From Actinoplanes nipponensis (GTDB taxonomy: Bacteria > Actinomycetota > Actinomycetes > Mycobacteriales > Micromonosporaceae): a stretch of 64,000 nt of DNA. Position numbers and translations under genes: made by a program. A model generated the notes under the pieces. It was not told where the DNA came from and did not search any database. It worked only from the letters and a program-made list of their open reading frames with translations. The DNA lies in contig NZ_BOMQ01000008.1 of assembly GCF_016862275.1 (NCBI RefSeq), forward strand, positions 124,001 to 188,000. Direction: 5' to 3'. Of this stretch, positions 43,288-52,754 are shown one piece after another (the stretch's first letter is position 1; each line of letters begins with the position of its first letter).

Positions 43288-44270
43288 GCCCCGACGCGCT
43301 GGTTGTCCGGCAGCGGCACCGGCACCGAGCGGACCGCGTCCTCCAGCACCTCGGCCGCCGTGACCCCGCGCAGCTGCGCGTCCGGCGACAGCAGCACGCG
43401 GTGGGCGAACACGGGCCCGATCAGCGCCTTGAAGTCCTCGGGCAGCACGTACCCGCGACCGTTGATCAGCGCGTACGCCGACGCCGCCCGGGTCAGCGCG
43501 ATCACGCCACGCGGGCTGACCCCGACCCGCACCTGCGGGTGGTCGCGGGTGGCGGCGGCCAGGCGGACCGCGTACGTGTAGAGCGGGTCGGCGATGTGCA
43601 CCCGCAGCGCCATGCGCACCATCTCGCCCACGGTGACCGTGTCGGTGACCGGCTCGAGGGCGTCGGGGGAGCGCAGCGCCGCCCCGCGCAGCACCTCGAC
43701 CTCGACGTCCTCGGCGGGATAGCCGACCGACAGCTTGACCAGGAAACGGTCGAGCTGCGCCTCGGGCAGCCTGTACGTGCCGTCCATCTCGACCGGGTTC
43801 TGGGTTGCCACCACGAGGAACGGCTGCGGCACCGGGTGCGGCACGCCGTCGACGGTGACCCGGCGCTCCTCCATGACCTCGAGCAGCGCCGACTGGGTCT
43901 TCGGCGAGGCGCGGTTGATCTCGTCGGCGATGACGATGTTGGCGAACACCGGGCCCGGGTGGAACTCGAAGCCGCGGCTGGCCTGGTTGAAGATCGTCAC
44001 GCCGGACACGTCGGAGGGCAGCAGGTCGGGCGTGAACTGGATGCGCCGCCACTGCCCGCGTACGGCCGCGGCCATGGCCCGGGCCAGCGTGGTCTTGCCG
44101 ACGCCGGGCACGTCCTCGAGCAGCACGTGCCCCTGGGCGAGGAACGCCGTGAGCGCGAGCCGCACGACCTCGGGCTTGCCCAGCACGACGGTGCCGATCC
44201 GGTCGGCGAGCTGGGCCGCCACGGCGGCGAAGCCCTGGATGTGCTGGGGCGGCAGGGGTTCGTTGCGCAC
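43284..44270 (-). CDS. MoxR family AAA+ ATPase
   Basis: 328 residues. Walker A is LLEDVPGVGKTTLARAMA, Walker B IVIADEINRASPKTQSALLEVMEE, sensor 1 FLVVATQNPVEMDGTY, arginine finger region LPEAQLDRFLVKLSVGYP, and the C-terminal lid has VGVSPRGVIALTRAASAYALINGRGYVLPEDF. All MoxR hallmarks are intact. MoxR ATPases act as chaperones in the maturation of protein complexes with a VWA/DUF58 partner, encoded next. It follows the FN3 protein gene by ten bases. Confidence 0.93.
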   Translation of the reverse strand: MRNEPLPPQHIQGFAAVAAQLADRIGTVVLGKPEVVRLALTAFLAQGHVLLEDVPGVGKTTLARAMAAAVRGQWRRIQFTPDLLPSDVSGVTIFNQASRGFEFHPGPVFANIVIADEINRASPKTQSALLEVMEERRVTVDGVPHPVPQPFLVVATQNPVEMDGTYRLPEAQLDRFLVKLSVGYPAEDVEVEVLRGAALRSPDALEPVTDTVTVGEMVRMALRVHIADPLYTYAVRLAAATRDHPQVRVGVSPRGVIALTRAASAYALINGRGYVLPEDFKALIGPVFAHRVLLSPDAQLRGVTAAEVLEDAVRSVPVPLPDNQRVGA

Positions 44271-44280
44271 AGGAGGGTCC

Positions 44281-46938
44281 TCAGCAGGTGGGCAGGTCGT
44301 TGATGTCGTCGCCGCCGTCGAGGTTGAGCCAGGCGAACGGGATGTAGTTCTTGCCCTTGTAGTCCACCTGCACCCACCAGGTGCTGCGCTTGTCGTTGTT
44401 GTAGATGTAGGCGTAGACCTCTTCGCCCTTCTTCTTGCAGAAGGACTCGAGCCTGGTCCCCGGCTTGGCCCAGCCGACCTGCTTGTCGTCGTCCTGCTGG
44501 GTGATGCTGAAGATCTCGTTGCCGTTGCGGCCGTCGCGGTCCTTGTCGCAGTAGGTGGCGGTGTCGCCGTTCTCGCCGTTCTTGCAGGTGGCCGTGCCGT
44601 ACAGGGCGTCGGTCCGCTGAGCCCTGGCCTGCGCGTCGCTGGTGCCGGCCGCGGTCTTGGCCGTCACCGAGAAGGTGTAGCCGGTGCTGGGCTCCAGCCC
44701 GGTGACCTTGAGGCTGGAGCAGCTGCCGCTCGCGGTGGCGCCGCCGGGCGTGGTCTTGGCGGTGCAGGTGGCCTGCGCGCCGCCGGCGTTGACGCTGAAC
44801 GTCACGGTGGCCGTGTTGTACGTCGCGGAGGAGCCGGTGATCGTCACGACCGGCTTGGGCAGCGTCTTCGCGGTGGCGGTGGCCGCTTCGCTCTCGCCGG
44901 CCTCGTTGACCGCCCGGACCTCGACCGACACCGTCGCGCCGGTGTCGAAGCCGTTGAGCGTCACGCCGGTGCCGTCGGTGACCTCGGTGCTCCGGCCGCC
45001 CGCCGCCACCACGTACTTGGTGATCGGACGGCCGTTCTCCACCGGCGCGGTCCAGGTGACCTTGATGGTGCCGGCCTGGTCGCTGACGGTGGCGGCGTCG
45101 ATGTTCTCGGGCCGGTCGGGCGTGGTGAACGGCACGACGCTGTTGCTGACCGGCGACGCCTTCGACCCGGCGCCGCGCTCGTTGATCGCGACGACGGAGA
45201 ACGCGTACTGCTTGCCGTACTCCAGCTCGCCGTCCTTGATGGTCAGGCTGGTCTCGCCCTTGACCTCGCCGATCGGGGCGGCGGTGCCGTCGCTGACGGC
45301 CGTCACCGCGTACCGCTCGATCTCCAGGCCCTGGCCGTTGGCGGCCGGCCAGCTGACGCTGACCGTGCCGTCCGGCTTGGCCTGCGCGGTAGCGGCCGTG
45401 GGCGCGTCCGGGACCTCGGCGGTCGGCCGGACCGCGTTGCTGCTACGGGCCGGCCCGTCGCCCTTCTTGTTGACCGCGTGCACGGCGAACCGGTACGTCT
45501 CGCCGTTGGTCAGCCCGGTGACGTTGAGCGAACGCTGGTTGGCGCCCACCTGGAACGTCTTGTCCGCGCCCTCGACCACGTAGCGGGTGATCTCCGCGCC
45601 GTTGGCCGGCGCCGCCTGCCAGGAGACCCGGACCTCGGCGTTGCCGGCGGCGGCCCGCACGTTGCGCGGCGCGCCCGGCTTGCTCACCGGCGGCTTCTTC
45701 GGCTTCTGCGGGGGCGGCGGCGGGGCCGGCGGGGTGGGCGGCGGGTCGCCACCGAGCACGTCGTCGGCGTACTTGTCGACGACGCGCACCTGGTGGGCGT
45801 TGTCGACGACCCGGGCGGTGGACGCGCCGGGAGCGTTGATGAACAGGTAGTTCTCACGCACCTCGAGCTCGAGCGGGCCGCCGGCATCCTTGAAGTCGAT
45901 GCCCTTCTGGGCCCGGCCGGCGGCGTCGAAGACGTGCACCGTGCCGGTGGACTCGTCGGCGATGTAGAAGAAGCCCTCCCAGGCGACCGCGGGCTGCAGC
46001 TCACCGCCGTCGCCGGGGACCACGAAGTCGGCGACGCCGCCGGTCGTGGGCACCGCGTACACGTGGCGGGCGTCCGGGACGGTGACCGGCACGACCGCGC
46101 CGTCGGTGTGCTCGGGCAGCGTGCCGGGGCCGGTCAGCGGCAGAACCTGGTCGCTGCGCTGGTCGCCGCGGAAGGTGGTCAGCTTGTTGGTGGTGCGGTC
46201 GAGCACCGCGACGCCGTCCTCCAGGGTGGAGAGCGTGAGGTCGTGACTGGCCGCAGCGACCGCCTCCGTGCGGACCAGGGCCGGGCCGACGGCGGAGGGC
46301 TGGCCACCGCCGGTGCCGCCGGTGGCGGAACCGTCCGGCAGGGGAGCGGCGGTGATCGCGGACACGGTGCCCTCGCTGGGCACGGCGATCCACAGCTTGC
46401 CCTCGCCGTCGAAGACCCCGCCGGTGATGCCGGGCGGATAGCGCAGCGACTCGCCGATCGGGCTCAGGGAGCGGGGGTCGAGCTGGCGCACCTCACCCTG
46501 CACGGCGTCGATGACGAACGCGGCGTCCTCGTGCAGCGCGACGCTGACGCCGAGGCCGGCGGTGGTCGGGGAGGGGCTGACGAACACCTGCAGCGAGGAG
46601 AGATCCATCGAGCTGATCACGCCGGTCTGCAGGTCACGCATGATGACGAAGCGGTCGTTCTGCGAGACCTGGACCTGGTGGCCGCGGGCCTGCGGCACGT
46701 TGACCCGGGTGTCGACGCGGGCGGTGATGCCGTTGATGCGGGCGGTCTCGCCCTTGGTCCTGCTCCACACCCAGGAGGCGGCGTCGTAGCTGGCGACGGC
46801 CTGATCGGCGGCGCCCAGGCCGAGGACGGTGAGTCCCAGGCCCGTAACGAGGCTCAGGACAGTGCCCAGGGTGACGAGGCCGCCACGACTGCGCCACCGG
46901 CGCCTGCGTGGACCGATCACGACATCTGCACTGGCCAC
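44281..46938 (-). CDS. Membrane-anchored surface protein with FN3 repeats
   Basis: 885 residues from a GTG start. A basic cytoplasmic N-terminus and one membrane helix (about 20-45) are followed by a beta-propeller-like region (60-390) with repeats such as FVIMRDLQTGVISSMDLSS and VYAVPTTGGVADFVVP. A Pro/Lys linker leads to three to four fibronectin type III domains, each starting like PGAPRNVRAAAGNAEVRVSW or PDAPTAATAQAKPDGTVSVSW. A final cysteine-containing domain (from TATCKNGENG) ends in DLPTC. It is the first gene of the MoxR-DUF58-transglutaminase operon and is probably the extracellular client or scaffold of that complex. Confidence 0.85.
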   Translation of the reverse strand: MASADVVIGPRRRRWRSRGGLVTLGTVLSLVTGLGLTVLGLGAADQAVASYDAASWVWSRTKGETARINGITARVDTRVNVPQARGHQVQVSQNDRFVIMRDLQTGVISSMDLSSLQVFVSPSPTTAGLGVSVALHEDAAFVIDAVQGEVRQLDPRSLSPIGESLRYPPGITGGVFDGEGKLWIAVPSEGTVSAITAAPLPDGSATGGTGGGQPSAVGPALVRTEAVAAASHDLTLSTLEDGVAVLDRTTNKLTTFRGDQRSDQVLPLTGPGTLPEHTDGAVVPVTVPDARHVYAVPTTGGVADFVVPGDGGELQPAVAWEGFFYIADESTGTVHVFDAAGRAQKGIDFKDAGGPLELEVRENYLFINAPGASTARVVDNAHQVRVVDKYADDVLGGDPPPTPPAPPPPPQKPKKPPVSKPGAPRNVRAAAGNAEVRVSWQAAPANGAEITRYVVEGADKTFQVGANQRSLNVTGLTNGETYRFAVHAVNKKGDGPARSSNAVRPTAEVPDAPTAATAQAKPDGTVSVSWPAANGQGLEIERYAVTAVSDGTAAPIGEVKGETSLTIKDGELEYGKQYAFSVVAINERGAGSKASPVSNSVVPFTTPDRPENIDAATVSDQAGTIKVTWTAPVENGRPITKYVVAAGGRSTEVTDGTGVTLNGFDTGATVSVEVRAVNEAGESEAATATAKTLPKPVVTITGSSATYNTATVTFSVNAGGAQATCTAKTTPGGATASGSCSSLKVTGLEPSTGYTFSVTAKTAAGTSDAQARAQRTDALYGTATCKNGENGDTATYCDKDRDGRNGNEIFSITQQDDDKQVGWAKPGTRLESFCKKKGEEVYAYIYNNDKRSTWWVQVDYKGKNYIPFAWLNLDGGDDINDLPTC

Positions 46939-47063
46939 GGCGTGCCTACCTCCCCGTTTGCCGGCGTCGCCCCGTTCAGGACGCAGGCCATCATAGGGGG
47001 ACGGCGGCCGGTGTGGACACCCGGTGAGTCACCGTTGTGGATAACGGTGATCGCCCAGAGTGA

Positions 47064-48158
47064 TCATCGTTTGCCGGGCGGCGAGGAGGAGGAAGGACCG
47101 GAGCGACTTGTGCAGGTCTGCGGCGACGTGGAGAACTGGCTGGTGGTGTAGACGGCCACGACCGCGAAGCAATAGTCCAGGTCAGCGTTGAGACCGTTGA
47201 GATTGAAGGTGGTGGTGGTCGGCCCGACCTGCCCCATCGGGCGTAGCTGCTCACCGGGCCGCCCGCCGGTGATGACAAAGGAGGCGCGCCCGTTGGCCGG
47301 ATCGGCCCAGAACAGCTTGACCGACGATCCGTAGTCGCGCATGCGCACATCGGTAGGGGCGGGGCCGGCGAGAGTTGGCACATCAGAGGCCGGATCGTCA
47401 TCGCGATAGGCGAGGACGATCACGAGCGCGACCACGGCGATGATCACCCCGAGGACCGCGGCGATCGCCGCGAACAGGGCCGGGGCCTTGCGGGAGTACG
47501 AGGAATTGCCGGCTCGCGCGGGCACGGCGGCCGGGGTGATCGGCGGCGGCTCGTAGCGGGCCGGGGACTGTGCCTGAGGGGGAGCTGGGAAGTGCCGGGG
47601 CTGCGGCTCCACCACCACCTGCTGCTGCGGCACGGGGGCGGGCTGCGGGCGTACCGGTGGCTGCTGCGGAGCCGGCAAGCGCGGCACCTGCTCGGCCGGC
47701 AGCTCTATGCGTACCGTCGGAGGGTCTTCACCCAGGTAGGAGCGCGCGCGGACGACGGCCCAGTGATCCGCGCCGAGCGCGGCCGGGCCGTGCGCGGCCA
47801 CCCGCCCGAACGCCCGCCGCGCCTCGTGCCGGTTCTCCATCTCCTCGGCGACGACGCCGAGATCGTAGGAAATCCCGACCATGACCGGGTCGGCGTCGCC
47901 GAGCCGCCACTGCCCGGCCGCGTACGCCTCCTCGAGCACCCGCCGCGCGCCGGACGGATCCCCGGCCCGCTGATGCACGGCGGCGAGCTGCTGAGCGGTG
48001 AGCAGAACGTCCGGATCGTCCTCGCCGAGATTGGCCCGCCCCAGATCGACGGCATGCTCGAGCACAGCGCGCGCCTGGCCCAGATCACCGGAATCGGCGA
48101 GGGCCTGCGCACGCTGCCGGGCGGCGAAGAGCGGGGACGGCTGGGACACGCAGGCCAT
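47064..48158 (-). CDS. TPR protein with membrane helix and FN3-like C-terminal domain
   Basis: 364 residues. TPR-like helices at the N-terminus include LAAVHQRAGDPSGARRVLEEAYAAGQWRLGDADP and EMENRHEARRAFGRVAAHGPAALGADHW, typical of the TPR_10/12 type. A Pro/Gln-rich linker (150-215) leads to a membrane helix (APALFAAIAAVLGVIIAVVALVIVLAY) and a C-terminal FN3-like domain (PAPTDVRMRDYGSSVKLFWADP, NLNGLNADLDYCFAVVAVYTT). It is 125 bp upstream of the FN3 surface protein gene on the same strand. The AT-rich TATACA hexamer at 48253-48258 (minus strand) is a candidate promoter element. Confidence 0.82.
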   Translation of the reverse strand: MACVSQPSPLFAARQRAQALADSGDLGQARAVLEHAVDLGRANLGEDDPDVLLTAQQLAAVHQRAGDPSGARRVLEEAYAAGQWRLGDADPVMVGISYDLGVVAEEMENRHEARRAFGRVAAHGPAALGADHWAVVRARSYLGEDPPTVRIELPAEQVPRLPAPQQPPVRPQPAPVPQQQVVVEPQPRHFPAPPQAQSPARYEPPPITPAAVPARAGNSSYSRKAPALFAAIAAVLGVIIAVVALVIVLAYRDDDPASDVPTLAGPAPTDVRMRDYGSSVKLFWADPANGRASFVITGGRPGEQLRPMGQVGPTTTTFNLNGLNADLDYCFAVVAVYTTSQFSTSPQTCTSRSGPSSSSPPGKR

Positions 48159-48338
48159 GCTGCCCGGATCGGTCGGAGGACGCCAGTACGGACGGTCTTG
48201 CTGTCCGGATATGTCCGGTCCGGGGGTGGCGTTGGGGGGTGGTGGCGGGGCGTGTATATTTCTCTCCTGTGCGGCCCGCCGGGCAGCCGAAACGCGGGTG
48301 TGTGACGCGGGTCGGTGCGGTTAGGCTGTGCTCACCTT

Positions 48339-48423
48339 GTCCGGGTGGCGGAATGGCAGACGCGCTAGCTTGAGGTGCTAGTGTCCTTTATCGGACGTGG
48401 GGGTTCAAGTCCCCCCTCGGACA
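48339..48423 (+). tRNA. tRNA-Leu (anticodon GAG)
   Basis: The cloverleaf folds with acceptor stem GTCCGGG/CTCGGAC, D-arm starting TGGCGGAATGGCAGACGC, anticodon stem CTAGC/GCTAG around TTGAGGT (anticodon GAG), a long type-II variable arm (TGTCC...GGACG) and T-arm GGGGGTTCAAGTCCCCC. Discriminator A at 48423 fits leucine. No CCA is encoded. A decayed recombinase gene reads into its 3' end, showing use as an integration site. Confidence 0.95.
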
Positions 48424-49384
48424 CACTTTAGTACATGATCCACTTGGCGAGGCCTCTGCTTGAATCAAGCGGAGGCCTGGCTTGTATGTGAGCTTGATTC
48501 CGAGTTGTCGATAGACCTCGGCTTTGTCGGTGGGGTCGGCCTGCCGCAGGATCGTCGCGATGCCGGACATGGCTTCGACCAGGGTGTTACTTTCGTCGGC
48601 GGTCATGGTGCGGCGTCCGGTGATCCGTCGTAGGTCGGCTTCGGCGACGGCTTTCTCGGCTTGGACCTGGGTGATCCACTGCTGGACCAGGGCCGGGTCG
48701 GTGCCGGCGTCGAGTGCGGCTCGGTACCGGTCGAGCTTGGTCTTGCAGGTGTTGATCTTCTCGCGGCGGCGAGGAGACGATGCTGGTCGGCGTCGTCGTG
48801 TTGGGCTCGGCCATTGCCTGCAGCGTGGTGCGCAGGTTGGTCGGTGAGAAGGCCCGTCGGATCCAGGGGTCGACGAGGTCGACGATCTTGTCTTCGCGTA
48901 GGTAGAGGCTGCGTGGGTGGGCTAGCCGGTGGGCGTCGGCGTATTCGGAGCTGTAGGTGCAGCGGTAGTGATTGCGGTCGTTGTTGAAGCTGCCGATCAT
49001 CCTGCGCTCGCAGAGGCCGCAGAAGAGCAGCCCGGAGAAGGCGTAGCAGCGTTTGCTGCGTCGGGGTTTGCGGTTGATGTCGGGCCGTCGCGCGCCGGCC
49101 GCGATCATGGTCTGGACCTGTTCGAAGGTCTCGTCGTCGATGAGCGCTTCGTGTGCCGGGGTGGTGGAGTAGACCCAGCCTGGGTCGGGTTCCAGCGCAT
49201 CTTGGTTTCGTGGCCGAGAGCGACGTCGTCGAAGTCGATGAGGATCTCGGCCTTGCGTTGCTTGTTCCATACCTGCCGGCCGGTGTAGCGGGGATTGGTC
49301 AGGATGACCCGGATGGCGCTCTTGCCCCAGGCCTGCACGTGGCGGTGGGAGTTGCGGGCGTCGTCTGAGCGGTTCACCCCCCAT
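48388..49384 (-). pseudogene. Decayed serine recombinase (integrase) ending in the tRNA-Leu gene
   Basis: Pieces of a large serine recombinase lie in different frames. Frame one has WGKSAIRVILTNPRYTGRQVWNKQRKAEILID and ALGHETKMRWNPT; after a shift near 49183 the next frame gives ALIDDETFEQVQTMIAAGARRPDINRKPRRSKRCYAFSGLLFCGLCERRMIGSFNNDRNHYRC, the zinc-ribbon region. After a shift near 48780 a third frame gives the coiled-coil KINTCKTKLDRYR and the C-terminus. The catalytic resolvase domain is missing. The last residues, CPRGDLNPHV, are read from the tRNA 3' end, the usual mark of an element integrated there. It cannot be active. Confidence 0.88.
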
Positions 49385-49854
49385 CGTCCACCAGCGGGCC
49401 GGCGACCTTCCTGCATGGAGTCGGCGGCGGGTCGAGAATGGTGACGTGGACCGTCCACGGCCCCGACCGCCTGGAACCGCTCGCTGAGCGGTCGCGCGAG
49501 GGGGTATCCGCCGGTGGACAACCTGAGGGTCAGTGCCGGGTTCGTAGACATGAACGGTCGGTAGCGGGCTGGCAGACGCCGGCGGTGATAGGCGAACGTG
49601 CCGCGGTCGCCGCCGGCAGGGCGCGGGCCGGCACCACGCCGAGCGCTAGGTCGCCCAGCATGCTGAATACCGCGCTCGCTGCCGTCCACTTCAGACCACT
49701 GATGCATCGATGCCGTTGGCGGTCTGCCCGGTCGCTCACCCGCCGACCGGAAGCGACCGCACACCGGTTGTGAGACGCCCATCGGGAGTAGGAATTCCGA
49801 CTCTGACCGGACGCATCGCTACCAGCAAATATCATCGGCGCGGGGGTGACTGGT
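49385..49854. other. Region without recognisable genes, probably remnant of the integrated element
   Basis: About 470 bases between the broken recombinase and the SARP gene. Open frames exist on both strands but none has a convincing start, family similarity or neat codon pattern. The missing N-terminal resolvase domain is not visible here, nor is a second copy of the tRNA 3' end. Confidence 0.5.
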
Positions 49855-52620
49855 ATGGAGATTCGGGTGCTCGGACCGATCGAAGTGTGGGCATCCGGCC
49901 GACCGGTGGACGTCGGCGCGGCCCGGCAGCGCGCCGTGCTGGCGGCCTTGGCCGTCGATGTCGGCCGGCCCGTGCGGCCGGAGTCGTTGCTGGACCGCGT
50001 CTGGGGCGAGCGCCTCCCGCAGCGGGCCCAACACAGCCTGCACGTCTACATCTCCCGCATCCGGCAGGCGCTCGAGAAATCCGGCGCCTCCGGCGCCGTC
50101 GTCCGGCGATCCGGTGGCTATCTGCTGAATGTGCCGACCGAGGCGGTCGATTGCCGCCATTTCCGCAGCCTGGTACGCCGGGCCTCGCAGCGCGACGTCG
50201 ACCCCGCCGAGCGGATCCCGCTGCTCAACCAGGCCCTCGCCCTGTGGCACGGTGAGCCGCTGGCCGGCCTGCCCGGCGACTGGGCCGCCCGGGAACGTCA
50301 GGCCTGGCAGCGGCAACGCATCGACGCGACGTTGCACTGGGCCGCCGCGAAGCTGCTGGTCGGCGACGTCACCGACGTGATCGAATCGCTGTCCTGCCTG
50401 GCCGAAGAACAACCCCTCGACGAGCGGGTGGCCGCCCAGCTGATCCGGGCGCTCGCCGCCAGTGGCCGGCGCGCGCAGGCCCTGAGCCACTTCACGGCCG
50501 TCCGCCGCAAGCTCGCCGAGGAACTGGGTACAGATCCTGGTGCGGAGCTGGGGCAGCTGCACCGGGCCCTGCTGCGTGGCGAGGTCGATGCCGCCGAGCC
50601 GGTGACACCGCCGGTGCCCGCGGCTCGCCCGGTCCCGGCGGAACTGCCGATGGACATTCGGGCCTTCACCGGCCGCCAGGCCGAGCTCGCCGTGCTGGAT
50701 GAGGTGTTGCCCGCGGAGGACGGCCGGCTCACGGTGCCCATCCAAGTTGTGACCGGAGCGGCCGGGATCGGCAAGACCGCCCTGGCTGTGCACTGGGCAC
50801 ACCGGGCCGCCCCGCATTTCCCCGACGGCGCGCTCTACGTCGACCTCGAGGGTTTCGGCCCGGACGGCGTACCCCGGGCAGCCGACCATGTCGTTCGGGA
50901 TTTTCTCGTGGCCCTCGGCGTCGACGGCCGCAGTATGCCGGCCGACCATCCGGCGCAGGCCGCGCTCTACCGTGGCCTGCTTGCCGACCGGCGCATGCTG
51001 GTCCTGCTCGACAACGCCCGCGACGCCGGGCACGTGCGCCCCTTGCTGCCCGGCGCCGAGTCCTGCCTGGTGTTGGTCACCAGCCGGAATCCGCTGACCA
51101 GTCTGGTCGCCGCCGAGGGCGCGCAACCGCTGCCCCTCGGCCTGCTCAGCGCGGTCGAGGCGGGCAACCTGCTGCGCGGGCGGATCGGCCGGCGAGCGGC
51201 CGCCGAACCCGGCGCCGTGGACCAGCTGGCCGACCTCTGCGGACGGTTGCCGCTGGCGCTGACCGTCGTCGCAGCTCGCGTTCTCACCCTGCCGAGGCTG
51301 ACCCTGGGCGCGCTGGTCGCGGAGTTGCGCGGGGCCAAGCCACTGGACGCGCTCGACGGCGGGGACGAAGTCAGCAACGTGCGGTCGGCGCTGTCCTGGT
51401 CGTACAGTCTGCTCAGCGCCGGGTCGCGCCGGCTGCTCCGGCAGGCCGCGGCGCTGCCTGGCACCGAATTCAGCGTGCTCGCCGCGGTCTCGTTGACCGC
51501 CTCGGACGAACGGTCCGTCCGGCGTTGGCTGGCCGAGCTGACGGATACGCAGTTGCTGTTCACCTCCGCGCTGGACAGGTTCTCCATGCACGACCTGGTG
51601 CGCACATTCGCCGTCGAAGTGGCCGCCGTCGATCCGGAGCCCGAGCGGACTGAGGCATTGCTGCGGTGGCTGGACCACCAACTGCACAGCGCGTACGCCG
51701 CAGCGACCGTGCTGCACCCACACTGGGACTCCATCGATATGGCCCATCACCGGGCCGGTGTGGTCCCGGCATTTCTCGCCTGCTACGACGACGCGATGGC
51801 ATGGTTCGCCGCCGAACGGCAGGTGTTGACGGCCGCCGTGCGCCGCTGCGCCGACCTGGGCCTGAACACCTACGCCTGGCAGCTGGCCTGGGCCATGACG
51901 ATCTACCTGGACCGCCAGGGCTACTGGCACGACCAGGTGTCGGTGCAGGCTGACGGGTTACGGGCGGCCATCCGCAGCGACGACACCGTCGGCCAGGCGC
52001 ACACCCACCGGACCCTTGCCCGCGCGCACACCCGACTCGGCTGGCTCGCTGACGTGGAAGAGCGACTGCTTCTGTCGGCCGACCTGTTCGGGACGTTCGG
52101 TGATCTGCCGGGGCAGGCTCATGCTCACCTCGACCTGGCCGAGGCCGCGGATCGCCAGGGTCGGGCCGCCGACGTCGAGGACCACACCCAGCGGGCCCTC
52201 ACCCTCTACCGCGAGGCCGGCCACCGGTACGGGCAGGCGATGTCGCTCAATGCGATGGGCTGGTACCGGGCGCAACGAGGGGAACACGAGGCCGCCATCG
52301 AAGCCTGCCGGGAGGCTCTCACGCTGCTGCAGCAGTTCGGGGACCGGCACGGGGAGGCGGCCACCTGGGACAGCCTGGGGTACGCCCAGCACCGGCACGG
52401 CGATGTCGACGCCGCGATCGTCTCGTACCGGCATGCCATCAGCCTGTACCGCCAGTTCGGTGACCGTTACTACGAGGCCGACACTCTCAGGCACCTCGCG
52501 GAGGCCTTCGCCGCCGCTGACGATCGGCTCAGCGCCAGACAGCACTGGCGGGCCGCCCTGAGGATCCTCGAGGACCTCGACCATCCGGACGCTGACCAGG
52601 TCCGCGCTCAGCTGACCTGA
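49855..52620 (+). CDS. SARP/AfsR-family transcriptional regulator (BTAD, NB-ARC, TPR)
   Basis: 921 residues from the ATG at 49855; a GTG three codons earlier is possible. An OmpR-like winged helix (residues 1-95; RVLGPIEVWASGRPVDVGAARQRAVLAALAV) and a BTAD domain (to about 245; LWHGEPLAGLPGDWAARERQ) are followed by an NB-ARC ATPase with Walker A VTGAAGIGKTAL, RMLVLLDNARDA and CGRLPLAL. The C-terminal third consists of TPR repeats, e.g. GQAMSLNAMGWYRAQRGEHEAAIEACREAL. Such proteins activate secondary-metabolite or secreted-enzyme genes. Its targets may be the secreted-protein genes downstream (inference). Confidence 0.93.
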   Translation: MEIRVLGPIEVWASGRPVDVGAARQRAVLAALAVDVGRPVRPESLLDRVWGERLPQRAQHSLHVYISRIRQALEKSGASGAVVRRSGGYLLNVPTEAVDCRHFRSLVRRASQRDVDPAERIPLLNQALALWHGEPLAGLPGDWAARERQAWQRQRIDATLHWAAAKLLVGDVTDVIESLSCLAEEQPLDERVAAQLIRALAASGRRAQALSHFTAVRRKLAEELGTDPGAELGQLHRALLRGEVDAAEPVTPPVPAARPVPAELPMDIRAFTGRQAELAVLDEVLPAEDGRLTVPIQVVTGAAGIGKTALAVHWAHRAAPHFPDGALYVDLEGFGPDGVPRAADHVVRDFLVALGVDGRSMPADHPAQAALYRGLLADRRMLVLLDNARDAGHVRPLLPGAESCLVLVTSRNPLTSLVAAEGAQPLPLGLLSAVEAGNLLRGRIGRRAAAEPGAVDQLADLCGRLPLALTVVAARVLTLPRLTLGALVAELRGAKPLDALDGGDEVSNVRSALSWSYSLLSAGSRRLLRQAAALPGTEFSVLAAVSLTASDERSVRRWLAELTDTQLLFTSALDRFSMHDLVRTFAVEVAAVDPEPERTEALLRWLDHQLHSAYAAATVLHPHWDSIDMAHHRAGVVPAFLACYDDAMAWFAAERQVLTAAVRRCADLGLNTYAWQLAWAMTIYLDRQGYWHDQVSVQADGLRAAIRSDDTVGQAHTHRTLARAHTRLGWLADVEERLLLSADLFGTFGDLPGQAHAHLDLAEAADRQGRAADVEDHTQRALTLYREAGHRYGQAMSLNAMGWYRAQRGEHEAAIEACREALTLLQQFGDRHGEAATWDSLGYAQHRHGDVDAAIVSYRHAISLYRQFGDRYYEADTLRHLAEAFAAADDRLSARQHWRAALRILEDLDHPDADQVRAQLT

Positions 52621-52754
52621 CCTGGGGATTTGAGGTTTCGGCGAGAACGTGCCGAGCAGCCGGCGCAACGCTTACCGCGTCTTCTCCGGGTTACAGGAAT
52701 CCCGGTGGGAGGGTAGGCCCGCGCACCGGCACGGGCTGACAGATCGGGGGAACA

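Noticed and set aside
49438..49773. Plus-strand frame of 111 codons upstream of the SARP gene
   Set aside because: Composition is Arg/Ala/Pro-rich without recognisable domain or ribosome site; probably chance in element debris.
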